Origin: a virus
Length of the DNA: 64,000 bases
Reading direction: 5' to 3' (one strand)
Virus record (IMG/VR): IMGVR_UViG_3300046170_000519
Location: 124,001-188,000 of that record
The notes beneath the pieces were generated by a model that had not been told where the DNA came from, did no database searches, and saw only the letters and a program-made list of their open reading frames with translations. The position numbers were made by a program, and so were the translations under genes. This document shows, piece after piece, positions 18,413 through 30,400 of the stretch. Within the stretch, counting starts at the first letter, position 1, and every line of letters starts with the position of its first letter.

Positions 18413-20053
18413 TTAAAAAAGTCTATCGATTAATCCATGTTTAAACATTAAATTAGGAGGAAATTTCGGAAAAGTTTTATCAATAGCAAATTCAGGTAAA
18501 ACCTTTTGGTTTTGGCTATTAAATTGCCCAGAAAAAGGGTTTAAATGAAAAGACATTTTTTCAGTTCTTTTTATAGAAGTAAAAGATTCATAACCACTTG
18601 ATATAAATCGAACATCTGGCTCAAATATATAAGACAAAGAGATATGTAGAACTGGAGATCCTACATAAATTTTAGATTTATAAATTGGATCATCAACATA
18701 CCTTCTCCAAAAATAAGAACCATCATTAAAATTAAAATTAAATGGGTAACTTTTTAATATTAAAAAATTATCATCAGAATTATAATTTAAAGCTGTTGAA
18801 TATAATTCTAATTCTCCAGAAGAAAAAGAATAATCTCCTTCATTGTAAGTTATATCTTGATTAATTACAAAATGAGGAAGATTGCTATAATCTAAAGTAG
18901 TAAGCCAGTCATCTATAGAGTATAAAGCTGAAGGAAGTTCATTAAACCAATATTGTGTATTTAAGGAACATAAATTAAAGTTTACATCTTCAACATTTAT
19001 GGTATTTTTAGTAAATAATTTTTTAAATAAAGATTCGTCTTTAATAAGCTGTTCAGAGTTTTGTGTTATTGTCGGTGTTTCGCTAGTATAACAAAGCACT
19101 GAAGCAAAATTACGAGGAGTATAATCTCCCAGAAGCGCTCTAAAAACAGATCCACTGTAAGCATAATCACTTTTATAACAAGAAGTTGGGTCATGAGTTA
19201 AAGTTTCGGTTGGTTCGGTTTTTAAATAAAAATCGTTAGACGCATTAATAGCCCCTTCTTCTACATTACTGTCGCTAGAGATTAATTCGCCGTATTGATT
19301 TTCGTTAATAAATGTAGCTAAATGTTCATAAAAACAATCATAATCTCCGCAACTTTTATAAAAAACTCTATAATCCGAATCGGTTGAATTAACTTTTTCT
19401 GTTACTTCTGAAACTCCATGAAAGACAGACTCATGAGAAAAATGAGGTTTATCTCCGCATAATAAAACAGTGTCAGTATTAATAGCTTCAAATAGTTCAA
19501 TATTAGTTATTGTTTCAGTATGAGTTGGGGTAAAGGGTGAATGAGTTTCAGTGAAAGTTGGGGTTGAGCATATTGAGCTACTAATAAGTGGAGGTGTAGT
19601 AAAAAAACTAGCATTTATATTTTTACTAAAACAGCCTTGATTGCAGTAAAAGACTGGACGATAATAATAAGCAGTTGATTTATCATTGCTGTACCAATAT
19701 TCCCAGTTTTGAATAATATCAACACTTTCATCTATATTGCTGTCGACAAATGAATCCATAAATAATGCTGCACAAGTTACTTCAGGAGAAGAATAGGTTT
19801 CAGTAGAACAATCGTAAGTCCAGGAGACAGCACACATTGAAGAATCTATTGATAATGACTCTTCGCAACAGTAAGAAACTGTATAAAGATTATTGCCATC
19901 TTTAGTTACTCCGTTTACGCTAAGAATATTTAAAGATAAAGTTGAACTGGTGCAGTCATTAATATAAGGCAGTACGTCAGCAAAACTACTAAGCTTATCT
20001 GCTGTCGAAATAGTAATTTCAGAATTTTCAGGACATTTTTTATTTGAAGACAT
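18413..20053 (-). CDS. Putative virion structural protein (546 aa)
   Basis: Function not recognised. The N-terminus (MSSNKKCPENSEITIS) leads into a beta-rich, Cys-containing domain. A short Thr linker (CSTPTFTETHSPFTPTHTET, about residues 165-184) follows, then a second domain with paired cysteines, a second short linker (KTEPTETLTHDPTS) and an aromatic-rich C-terminal domain. The linkers are the same type as the long stalks of its neighbours, so this is likely a virion protein of the same family with a minimal stalk. It precedes the 4048-codon gene by 3 nt, suggesting one operon. A TGTGTAAA motif lies 13 nt before the ATG; GGGG in the leader is not a standard Shine-Dalgarno site. Confidence 0.75.
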   Translation of the reverse strand: MSSNKKCPENSEITISTADKLSSFADVLPYINDCTSSTLSLNILSVNGVTKDGNNLYTVSYCCEESLSIDSSMCAVSWTYDCSTETYSSPEVTCAALFMDSFVDSNIDESVDIIQNWEYWYSNDKSTAYYYRPVFYCNQGCFSKNINASFFTTPPLISSSICSTPTFTETHSPFTPTHTETITNIELFEAINTDTVLLCGDKPHFSHESVFHGVSEVTEKVNSTDSDYRVFYKSCGDYDCFYEHLATFINENQYGELISSDSNVEEGAINASNDFYLKTEPTETLTHDPTSCYKSDYAYSGSVFRALLGDYTPRNFASVLCYTSETPTITQNSEQLIKDESLFKKLFTKNTINVEDVNFNLCSLNTQYWFNELPSALYSIDDWLTTLDYSNLPHFVINQDITYNEGDYSFSSGELELYSTALNYNSDDNFLILKSYPFNFNFNDGSYFWRRYVDDPIYKSKIYVGSPVLHISLSYIFEPDVRFISSGYESFTSIKRTEKMSFHLNPFSGQFNSQNQKVLPEFAIDKTFPKFPPNLMFKHGLIDRLF

Positions 20054-20066
20054 GGCGGGGAATAAT

Positions 20067-20074
20067 TTTACACA
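20067..20074 (-). promoter_or_regulatory. Candidate late promoter motif TGTGTAAA
   Basis: AATTTATGTGTAAA on the minus strand lies 13 nt before the ATG at 20053, in the 25-nt gap after the stop of the TETQ locus. It would drive the 546-residue and 4048-residue genes. Confidence 0.5.
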
Positions 20075-20078
20075 TAAA

Positions 20079-21038
20079 TTAGTTCGTACAGTTGTATAAA
20101 ATTTCGTAATTAAAAGTTGTGGAATAAATAGTCGTTAAACCATTTGTTGTAGTTATGGTATTTTCGCTGTAAGAAATAGAGGTTTCAATCAAATAAGATT
20201 CGATACCATCTCTAGATCCACATAAGTTTATAACATCTTTTTCTGTTGGAGCCCTAGGATCTAAGCTGGGATGTTGAGAAGAACTCTGTTGTGTATTGCT
20301 GATTTCGAATGTACTATAATTAGAGGAAGATGGATCTAATACAGGAATAGCTTTAGGAACATTAAGAACATTATGGTGGCAAGGAGAATCTTGAACGCAA
20401 TCACTACATTTCGAATCATTCAAGCAAGCTGTAATTGAAACTTTATGATAACCATCTTTTTCAAAATCTATAGTATAATACTCTAAATTGAAATCAGAAG
20501 TTGATGTTGGCGTTGATTCATGATGCGGTAATTCTATATTAAAATTATATTTTTCATAATTATTAGATTTTACTTCTTTTATTAAATTAGATGTATTATT
20601 TTCATATACTTTTATATCCGCTTCATCAATGGCATTTAAATCTCCATCATGAAATAATCCGTAGTAGTAACTTTTATCTTCTACGTCCATAGTTCCATCA
20701 CAAATACTGCAAGCTTCGGAATTAGAAAGGATTGGTAATAAATCAGTAAAGTGATATTGATTATTATAATCTTTTCCAAAAAATCTTACATGTAAAGAAG
20801 CTTGAGAATAAGGTATAAATGCTGCAGCTCCTCGATTCGCCGCAACTTTTAATAGTCGAGGATATGATATATCAGTTGAAGTATGCTGTAATACTCCGTT
20901 AAAAGCTGGCGAACCATACACTCTAAATGGATTTGAATTATTAACAAAAACGATTAAACCTGGATTTCCTCCAGCATTAATGCATATAACATTACTGATT
21001 GAGACTCCTTGAAGAGGAGAATCACACTCAACATACAT
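20079..21038 (-). CDS. C-terminal globular part of the giant TETQ stalk protein
   Basis: The ATG at 21038 gives a 319-residue product (MYVECDSPLQGVSISN ... FNYEILYNCTN) that is beta-rich with several Cys pairs. This ATG is almost certainly internal. The same frame is open upstream through a further Cys-rich domain (ETCGFGLCGKYISCSY, about 21110-21490), a TPTTTLTDTDTHTPTPSEE linker and then the TETQ array to about 25480. No ATG, GTG or TTG occurs in that upstream stretch, so a gene finder will stop at 21038. I read this as the distal domain of the protein that starts at 40744. It is not recognised as an enzyme; a receptor-binding or cap role is inferred from its position at the end of a stalk. 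Confidence 0.7.
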   Translation of the reverse strand: MYVECDSPLQGVSISNVICINAGGNPGLIVFVNNSNPFRVYGSPAFNGVLQHTSTDISYPRLLKVAANRGAAAFIPYSQASLHVRFFGKDYNNQYHFTDLLPILSNSEACSICDGTMDVEDKSYYYGLFHDGDLNAIDEADIKVYENNTSNLIKEVKSNNYEKYNFNIELPHHESTPTSTSDFNLEYYTIDFEKDGYHKVSITACLNDSKCSDCVQDSPCHHNVLNVPKAIPVLDPSSSNYSTFEISNTQQSSSQHPSLDPRAPTEKDVINLCGSRDGIESYLIETSISYSENTITTTNGLTTIYSTTFNYEILYNCTN

Positions 21039-21483
21039 TTCTAAAGGTAATTCTTCTGATGGAGTTGGGGTATGAGTGTCTGTGTCTGTTAATGTAGTAG
21101 TCGGAGTTTCACAAGAAACACAGCATTGATCGCAAGAATCTTGTGGGTAAACATCATTAGCTTTAGGAGTATCAGTTGAATCTGCAGGAATAACTTTATT
21201 AATTAATAAATTATTGTTAAATTCCTGAGAATTTTTGAATTGACCTGCAGAACCTCCACAAGAAGAAGCTGAAACCGCATTACAGAAAGAAACATCAACT
21301 TGAGAGTCAAATACATAACATTTAGAGGTTGAGAAATCTTTAATAACACTTGGGAAATCAGCATAAGATTCAACTCCTATATAAGCTGGTAATGTAGCAG
21401 AAAGGCAGTTGCTAGGCTCAGAACCATCTCCACAGGTGTATGAGCAACTAATATACTTACCGCAGAGTCCAAAGCCACAAGTC

Positions 21484-24400
21484 TCAGTTTCAGTTTGAGT
21501 CTGAGTTTCTGTCTCTGTTGCTGTTTGAGTCTGAGTTTCTGTCTCTGTTGCTGTTTGAGTCTGAGTTTCTGTCTCTGTTGCTGTCTGAGTCTGAGTTCTT
21601 GTTTGAGTGTTTGTAGCTGTCTGGGTCTCAACCTCTGTTTCTGTCTCTGTCTCGGTTTGAGTGTTTGTTGATGTCTCGGTCTGAGTTCGTGTTTGAGTCT
21701 TTGTTACTGTCTGGGTCTCAGTCTCTGTTTCAGTCTCTGTCTCGGTCTGAGTTTGTGTTTGAGTCTTTGTTGCTGTCTGGGTCTCAGTCTCTGTTTCAGT
21801 CTCTGTCTCGGTCTGAGTTTGTGTTTTAGTCTGAGTCTGAGTTTCTGTCTCGGTCTGAGTTTGTGTTTGAGTCTTTGTTGCTGTCTGGGTCTCAGTCTCT
21901 GTTTCAGTCTCTGTCTCGGTCTGAGTTTGTGTTTCAGTCTGAGTCTGAGTTTCTGTCTCGGTCTGAGTTCGTGTTTGAGTCTTTGTTGCTGTCTGGGTCT
22001 CAGTCTCTGTTTCAGTCTCTGCCTCGGTCTGAGTTTGTGTTTCAGTCTGAGTTTGTGTTTCAGTCTGAGTCTGAGTTTCTGTCTCGGTCTGAGTTCGTGT
22101 TTGAGTCTTTGTTGCTGTCTGGGTCTCAGTCTCTGTTTCAGTCTCTGTCTCGGTCTGAGTTTGTGTTTCAGTCTGAGTCTGAGTTTCTGTCTCGGTCTGA
22201 GTTCGTGTTTGAGTCTTTGTTGCTGTCTGGGTCTCAGTCTCTGTTTCAGTCTCTGTCTCGGTCTGAGTTTGTGTTTCAGTCTGAGTCTGAGTTTCTGTCT
22301 CGGTCTGAGTCTGAGTTTCTGTCTCGGTCTGAGTCTGAGTTTCTGTCTCGGTCTGAGTCTGAGTTTGTGTTTCTGTCTCGGTCTGAGTCTGAGTTTGTGT
22401 TTCTGTCTCGGTCTGAGTCTGAGTTTCTGTCTCGGTCTGAGTCTGAGTTTGTGTTTCAGTCTGAGTTTGTGTTTCTGTCTCGGTCTGAGTTTGTGTTTCT
22501 GTCTCGGTCTGAGTCTGAGTTTCTGTCTCGGTCTGAGTCTGAGTTTGTGTTTCAGTCTGAGTCTGAGTTTGTGTTTCAGTCTGAGTCTGAGTTTGTGTTT
22601 CAGTCTGAGTCTGAGTTTGTGTTTCAGTCTGAGTCTGAGTTTCAGTAAAGGTATTTGTTTCAGTCTGAGTCTCTGTTTCAGTCTCTGTCTCGGTCTGAGT
22701 TTGTGTTTCAGTAAAGGTATTTGTTTCAGTCTGAGTCTGAGTTTCTGTCTCGGTCTGAGTCTGGGTTTCTGTCTCGGTCTGAGTCTGAGTTTCTGTTTCA
22801 GTCTGAGTCTGAGTTTGTGTTTCAGTCTGAGTCTGAGTTTCTGTTTCAGTCTGAGTCTGAGTTTCTGTTTCAGTCTGAGTCTGAGTTTCAGTAAAGGTAT
22901 TTGTTTCAGTCTGAGTCTGAGTTTCTGTCTCGGTCTGAGTCTGAGTTTGTGTTTCAGTCTGAGTCTGAGTTTCTGTCTCGGTCTGAGTCTGAGTTTGTGT
23001 TTCAGTCTGAGTCTGAGTCTCTGTTTCAGTCTGAGTCTGAGTTTCTGTCTCGGTCTGAGTCTGGGTTTCTGTCTCGGTCTGAGTCTGAGTCTCTGTTTCA
23101 GTCTGAGTCTGAGTTTCTGTCTCGGTCTGAGTCTGAGTTTGTGTTTCTGTCTCGGTCTGAGTCTGAGTTTCTGTCTCGGTCTGAGTCTGAGTTTCTGTTT
23201 CAGTCTGAGTCTGAGTTTCTGTTTCAGTCTGAGTCTGAGTCTGAGTTTGTGTTTCAGTAAAGGTATTTGTTTCAGTCTGAGTCTGAGTTTCTGTCTCGGT
23301 CTGAGTCTGAGTTTGTGTTTCTGTCTCGGTCTGAGTCTGAGTTTCTGTCTCGGTCTGAGTCTGAGTTTGTGTTTCTGTCTCGGTCTGAGTCTGAGTTTGT
23401 GTTTCTGTCTCGGTCTGAGTCTGAGTTTCTGTCTCGGTCTGAGTCTGAGTTTGTGTTTCTGTCTCGGTCTGAGTCTGAGTTTGTGTTTCTGTCTCGGTCT
23501 GAGTCTGAGTTTGTGTTTCTGTCTCGGTCTGAGTCTGAGTTTGTGTTTCTGTCTCGGTCTGAGTCTGAGTTTGTGTTTCTGTCTCGGTCTGAGTCTGAGT
23601 CTCTGTTTCAGTCTCTGTCTCGGTCTGAGTTTGTGTTTCAGTCTGAGTCTGAGTTTCTGTCTCGGTCTGAGTCTGAGTTTCTGTCTCGGTCTGAGTCTGA
23701 GTTTCTGTCTCGGTCTGAGTCTGAGTTTGTGTTTCTGTCTCGGTCTGAGTCTGAGTTTGTGTTTCTGTCTCGGTCTGAGTCTGAGTTTCTGTCTCGGTCT
23801 GAGTCTGAGTTTGTGTTTCAGTCTGAGTTTGTGTTTCTGTCTCGGTCTGAGTTTGTGTTTCTGTCTCGGTCTGAGTCTGAGTTTCTGTCTCGGTCTGAGT
23901 CTGAGTTTGTGTTTCAGTCTGAGTCTGAGTTTGTGTTTCAGTCTGAGTCTGAGTTTGTGTTTCAGTCTGAGTCTGAGTTTGTGTTTCAGTCTGAGTCTGA
24001 GTTTCAGTAAAGGTATTTGTTTCAGTCTGAGTCTCTGTTTCAGTCTCTGTCTCGGTCTGAGTTTGTGTTTCAGTAAAGGTATTTGTTTCAGTCTGAGTCT
24101 GAGTTTCTGTCTCGGTCTGAGTCTGGGTTTCTGTCTCGGTCTGAGTCTGAGTTTCTGTTTCAGTCTGAGTCTGAGTTTGTGTTTCAGTCTGAGTCTGAGT
24201 TTCTGTTTCAGTCTGAGTCTGAGTTTCTGTTTCAGTCTGAGTCTGAGTTTCAGTAAAGGTATTTGTTTCAGTCTGAGTCTGAGTTTCTGTCTCGGTCTGA
24301 GTCTGAGTTTGTGTTTGAGTCTGAGTCTGAGTTTCTGTCTCGGTCTGAGTCTGAGTTTGTGTTTCAGTCTGAGTCTGAGTCTCTGTTTCAGTCTGAGTCT

Positions 24401-27400
24401 GAGTTTCTGTCTCGGTCTGAGTCTGGGTTTCTGTCTCGGTCTGAGTCTGAGTCTCTGTTTCAGTCTGAGTCTGAGTTTCTGTCTCGGTCTGAGTCTGAGT
24501 CTGAGTTTCTGTCTCGGTCTGAGTCTGAGTTTCTGTCTCGGTCTGAGTCTGAGTTTCTGTCTCGGTCTGAGTCTGAGTTTCTGTTTCAGTCTGAGTCTGA
24601 GTTTCTGTTTCAGTCTGAGTCTGAGTCTGAGTTTGTGTTTCAGTAAAGGTATTTGTTTCAGTCTGAGTCTGAGTTTCTGTCTCGGTCTGAGTCTGAGTTT
24701 GTGTTTCTGTCTCGGTCTGAGTCTGAGTTTGTGTTTCTGTCTCGGTCTGAGTTTCTGTCTCGGTCTGAGTCTGAGTTTCTGTCTCGGTCTGAGTCTGAGT
24801 TTGTGTTTCTGTCTCGGTCTGAGTCTGAGTTTCTGTCTCGGTCTGAGTCTGAGTTTGTGTTTCTGTTTCAGTCTGAGTTTGTGTTTCTGTCTCGGTCTGA
24901 GTCTGAGTCTGAGTTTCTGTTTCAGTCTGAGTCTGAGTTTCTGTCTCGGTCTGAGTCTGAGTTTCTGTTTCAGTCTGAGTCTGAGTTTCTGTCTCGGTCT
25001 GAGTCTGAGTCTGAGTTTCTGTCTCGGTCTGAGTTTGTGTTTCTGTCTCGGTCTGAGTCTGAGTTTCTGTCTCGGTCTGAGTCTGAGTTTGTGTTTCAGT
25101 CTGAGTCTGAGTTTGTGTTTCAGTCTGAGTCTGAGTTTGTGTTTCAGTCTGAGTCTGAGTTTGTGTTTCAGTCTGAGTCTGAGTTTCAGTAAAGGTATTT
25201 GTTTCAGTCTGAGTCTCTGTTTCAGTCTCTGTCTCGGTCTGAGTTTGTGTTTCAGTAAAGGTATTTGTTTCAGTCTGAGTCTGAGTTTCTGTCTCGGTCT
25301 GAGTCTGGGTTTCTGTCTCGGTCTGAGTCTGAGTTTCTGTTTCAGTCTGAGTCTGAGTTTGTGTTTCAGTCTGAGTCTGAGTTTCTGTCTCGGTCTGAGT
25401 CTGAGTTTGTGTTTCAGTCTGAGTTTGTGTTTCTGTCTCGGTCTGAGTTTGTGTTTCTGTCTCGGTCTGAGTCTGAGTTTCTGAGTCTGAGTTTGTGTTT
25501 GAGTCTGAGTCTGAGTTTCTGTCTCGGTCTGAGTCTGAGTTTGTGTTTCAGTCTGAGTCTGAGTCTCTGTTTCAGTCTGAGTCTGAGTTTCTGTCTCGGT
25601 CTGAGTCTGGGTTTCTGTCTCGGTCTGAGTCTGAGTCTCTGTTTCAGTCTGAGTCTGAGTTTCTGTCTCGGTCTGAGTCTGAGTCTGAGTTTCTGTCTCG
25701 GTCTGAGTCTGAGTTTCTGTCTCGGTCTGAGTCTGAGTTTCTGTTTCAGTCTGAGTCTGAGTTTCTGTTTCAGTCTGAGTCTGAGTCTGAGTTTGTGTTT
25801 CAGTAAAGGTATTTGTTTCAGTCTGAGTCTGAGTTTCTGTCTCGGTCTGAGTCTGAGTTTGTGTTTCTGTCTCGGTCTGAGTCTGAGTTTGTGTTTCTGT
25901 CTCGGTCTGAGTTTCTGTCTCGGTCTGAGTCTGAGTTTCTGTCTCGGTCTGAGTCTGAGTTTGTGTTTCTGTCTCGGTCTGAGTCTGAGTTTCTGTCTCG
26001 GTCTGAGTCTGAGTTTGTGTTTCTGTTTCAGTCTGAGTTTGTGTTTCTGTCTCGGTCTGAGTCTGAGTCTGAGTTTCTGTTTCAGTCTGAGTCTGAGTTT
26101 CTGTCTCGGTCTGAGTCTGAGTTTCTGTTTCAGTCTGAGTCTGAGTTTCTGTCTCGGTCTGAGTCTGAGTCTGAGTTTCTGTCTCGGTCTGAGTCTGAGT
26201 CTGAGTTTCTGTTTCGGTCTGAGTCTGAGTTTCTGTCTCGGTCTGAGTCTGAGTCTGAGTTTGTGTTTCAGTAAAGGTATTTGTTTCAGTCTGAGTCTGA
26301 GTTTCTGTCTCGGTCTGAGTCTGAGTCTGAGTTTCTGTCTCGGTCTGAGTCTGAGTCTCTGTTTGAGTCTGAGTACCAGTTTCTGTTTCAGTCTGAGTCT
26401 GAGTTTGTGTTTCAGTCTGAGTCTGAGTCTGAGTTTCTGTTTCAGTCTGAGTCTGAGTTTCTGTCTCGGTCTGAGTCTGAGTCTGAGTTTGTGTTTCAGT
26501 AAAGGTATTTGTTTCAGTCTGAGTCTGAGTTTCTGTCTCGGTCTGAGTCTGAGTTTGTGTTTCTGTCTCGGTCTGAGTCTGAGTTTGTGTTTCTGTCTCG
26601 GTCTGAGTCTGAGTTTGTGTTTCTGTCTCGGTCTGAGTCTGAGTTTGTGTTTCTGTCTCGGTCTGAGTCTGAGTTTGTGTTTCTGTCTCGGTCTGAGTCT
26701 GAGTTTGTGTTTCTGTCTCGGTCTGAGTCTGAGTTTGTGTTTCTGTCTCGGTCTGAGTCTGAGTCTCTGTTTCAGTCTCTGTCTCGGTCTGAGTTTGTGT
26801 TTCAGTCTGAGTCTGAGTTTCTGTCTCGGTCTGAGTCTGAGTTTCTGTCTCGGTCTGAGTCTGAGTTTCTGTCTCGGTCTGAGTCTGAGTTTCTGTCTCG
26901 GTCTGAGTCTGAGTTTCTGTCTCGGTCTGAGTCTGAGTTTGTGTTTCTGTCTCGGTCTGAGTCTGAGTTTGTGTTTCTGTCTCGGTCTGAGTCTGAGTTT
27001 CTGTCTCGGTCTGAGTCTGAGTTTGTGTTTCAGTCTGAGTTTGTGTTTCTGTCTCGGTCTGAGTTTGTGTTTCTGTCTCGGTCTGAGTTTGTGTTTCTGT
27101 CTCGGTCTGAGTCTGAGTTTCTGTCTCGGTCTGAGTCTGAGTTTGTGTTTCAGTCTGAGTCTGAGTTTGTGTTTCAGTCTGAGTCTGAGTTTGTGTTTCA
27201 GTCTGAGTCTGAGTTTGTGTTTCAGTCTGAGTCTGAGTTTCAGTAAAGGTATTTGTTTCAGTCTGAGTCTCTGTTTCAGTCTCTGTCTCGGTCTGAGTTT
27301 GTGTTTCAGTAAAGGTATTTGTTTCAGTCTGAGTCTGAGTTTCTGTCTCGGTCTGAGTCTGGGTTTCTGTCTCGGTCTGAGTCTGAGTTTCTGTTTCAGT

Positions 27401-30400
27401 CTGAGTCTGAGTTTGTGTTTCAGTCTGAGTCTGAGTTTCTGTTTCAGTCTGAGTCTGAGTTTCTGTTTCAGTCTGAGTCTGAGTTTCAGTAAAGGTATTT
27501 GTTTCAGTCTGAGTCTGAGTTTCTGTCTCGGTCTGAGTCTGAGTTTGTGTTTCAGTCTGAGTCTGAGTTTCTGTCTCGGTCTGAGTCTGAGTTTGTGTTT
27601 CAGTCTGAGTCTGAGTCTCTGTTTCAGTCTGAGTCTGAGTTTCTGTCTCGGTCTGAGTCTGGGTTTCTGTCTCGGTCTGAGTCTGAGTCTCTGTTTCAGT
27701 CTGAGTCTGAGTTTCTGTCTCGGTCTGAGTCTGAGTTTGTGTTTCTGTCTCGGTCTGAGTCTGAGTTTCTGTCTCGGTCTGAGTCTGAGTTTCTGTTTCA
27801 GTCTGAGTCTGAGTTTCTGTTTCAGTCTGAGTCTGAGTCTGAGTTTGTGTTTCAGTAAAGGTATTTGTTTCAGTCTGAGTCTGAGTTTCTGTCTCGGTCT
27901 GAGTCTGAGTTTGTGTTTCTGTATCGGTCTGAGTCTGAGTTTCTGTCTCGGTCTGAGTCTGAGTTTGTGTTTCTGTCTCGGTCTGAGTCTGAGTTTGTGT
28001 TTCTGTCTCGGTCTGAGTCTGAGTTTCTGTCTCGGTCTGAGTCTGAGTCTGAGTTTGTGTTTCAGTAAAGGTATTTGTTTCAGTCTGAGTCTGAGTTTCT
28101 GTCTCGGTCTGAGTCTGAGTTTGTGTTTCTGTCTCGGTCTGAGTCTGAGTTTGTGTTTCTGTCTCGGTCTGAGTCTGAGTTTGTGTTTCTGTCTCGGTCT
28201 GAGTCTGAGTTTGTGTTTCTGTCTCGGTCTGAGTCTGAGTTTCTGTCTCGGTCTGAGTCTGAGTTTGTGTTTCAGTCTGAGTTTGTGTTTCTGTCTCGGT
28301 CTGAGTTTGTGTTTCTGTCTCGGTCTGAGTCTGAGTTTCTGTCTCGGTCTGAGTCTGAGTTTGTGTTTCAGTCTGAGTCTGAGTTTGTGTTTCAGTCTGA
28401 GTCTGAGTTTGTGTTTCAGTCTGAGTCTGAGTTTGTGTTTCAGTCTGAGTCTGAGTTTCAGTAAAGGTATTTGTTTCAGTCTGAGTCTCTGTTTCAGTCT
28501 CTGTCTCGGTCTGAGTTTGTGTTTCAGTAAAGGTATTTGTTTCAGTCTGAGTCTGAGTTTCTGTCTCGGTCTGAGTCTGGGTTTCTGTCTCGGTCTGAGT
28601 CTGAGTTTCTGTTTCAGTCTGAGTCTGAGTTTGTGTTTCAGTCTGAGTCTGAGTTTCTGTTTCAGTCTGAGTCTGAGTTTCTGTTTCAGTCTGAGTCTGA
28701 GTTTCAGTAAAGGTATTTGTTTCAGTCTGAGTCTGAGTTTCTGTCTCGGTCTGAGTCTGAGTTTGTGTTTGAGTCTGAGTCTGAGTTTCTGTCTCGGTCT
28801 GAGTCTGAGTTTGTGTTTCAGTCTGAGTCTGAGTCTCTGTTTCAGTCTGAGTCTGAGTTTCTGTCTCGGTCTGAGTCTGGGTTTCTGTCTCGGTCTGAGT
28901 CTGAGTCTCTGTTTCAGTCTGAGTCTGAGTTTCTGTCTCGGTCTGAGTCTGAGTCTGAGTTTCTGTCTCGGTCTGAGTCTGAGTTTCTGTCTCGGTCTGA
29001 GTCTGAGTTTCTGTTTCAGTCTGAGTCTGAGTTTCTGTTTCAGTCTGAGTCTGAGTCTGAGTTTGTGTTTCAGTAAAGGTATTTGTTTCAGTCTGAGTCT
29101 GAGTTTCTGTCTCGGTCTGAGTCTGAGTTTGTGTTTCTGTCTCGGTCTGAGTCTGAGTTTGTGTTTCTGTCTCGGTCTGAGTTTCTGTCTCGGTCTGAGT
29201 CTGAGTTTCTGTCTCGGTCTGAGTCTGAGTTTGTGTTTCTGTCTCGGTCTGAGTCTGAGTTTCTGTCTCGGTCTGAGTCTGAGTTTGTGTTTCTGTTTCA
29301 GTCTGAGTTTGTGTTTCTGTCTCGGTCTGAGTCTGAGTCTGAGTTTCTGTTTCAGTCTGAGTCTGAGTTTCTGTCTCGGTCTGAGTCTGAGTTTCTGTTT
29401 CAGTCTGAGTCTGAGTTTCTGTCTCGGTCTGAGTCTGAGTTTCTGTCTCGGTCTGAGTCTGAGTTTCTGTCTCGGTCTGAGTCTGAGTTTCTGTCTCGGT
29501 CTGAGTCTGAGTTTCTGTCTCGGTCTGAGTCTGAGTTTCTGTCTCGGTCTGAGTCTGAGTTTCTGTCTCGGTCTGAGTCTGAGTTTGTGTTTCTGTCTCG
29601 GTCTGAGTCTGAGTTTGTGTTTCTGTCTCGGTCTGAGTCTGAGTCTGAGTTTGTGTTTCAGTCTGAGTCTGAGTTTCTGTCTCGGTCTGAGTCTGAGTCT
29701 GAGTTTGTGTTTCAGTCTGAGTCTGAGTTTCTGTTTCAGTAAAGGTATTTGTTTCAGTCTGAGTCTGAGTTTCTGTCTCGGTCTGAGTCTGAGTTTGTGT
29801 TTCTGTCTCGGTCTGAGTCTGAGTTTGTGTTTCTGTCTCGGTCTGAGTCTGAGTTTGTGTCTCGGTCTGAGTCTGAGTTTGTGTTTCTGTTTCAGTCTGA
29901 GTTTGTGTTTCTGTCTCGGTCTGAGTTTGAGTTTGTGTTTCTGTCTCGGTCTGAGTCTGAGTCTGAGTTTCTGTTTCAGTCTGAGTCTGAGTTTGTGTTT
30001 CTGTCTCGGTCTGAGTCTGAGTTTCTGTCTCGGTCTGAGTCTGAGTTTGTGTTTCTGTCTCGGTCTGAGTCTGAGTTTGTGTTTCTGTTTCAGTCTGAGT
30101 CTGAGTTTCAGTAAAGGTGTTTGTTCAGTCTGAGTCTGAGTTTGTGTCTCAGTCTGAGTCGCTGTTCAGTCTCTGTTTCAGTCTGAGTCTGAGTCTGAGT
30201 TTGTGTTTCATGTCTCGGTCTGAGTCTGAGTTTCTGTCTCGGTCTGAGTCTGAGTTTGTGTTTCTGTTTCAGTCTGAGTTTGTGTTTCTGTCTCTGTCTG
30301 AGTCTGAGTTTGTGTTTCAGTCTGAGTCTGAGTTTCTGTCTCGGTCTGAGTCTGAGTTTCTGTCTCGGTCTGAGTCTGAGTTTGTGTTTCAGTCTGAGTT

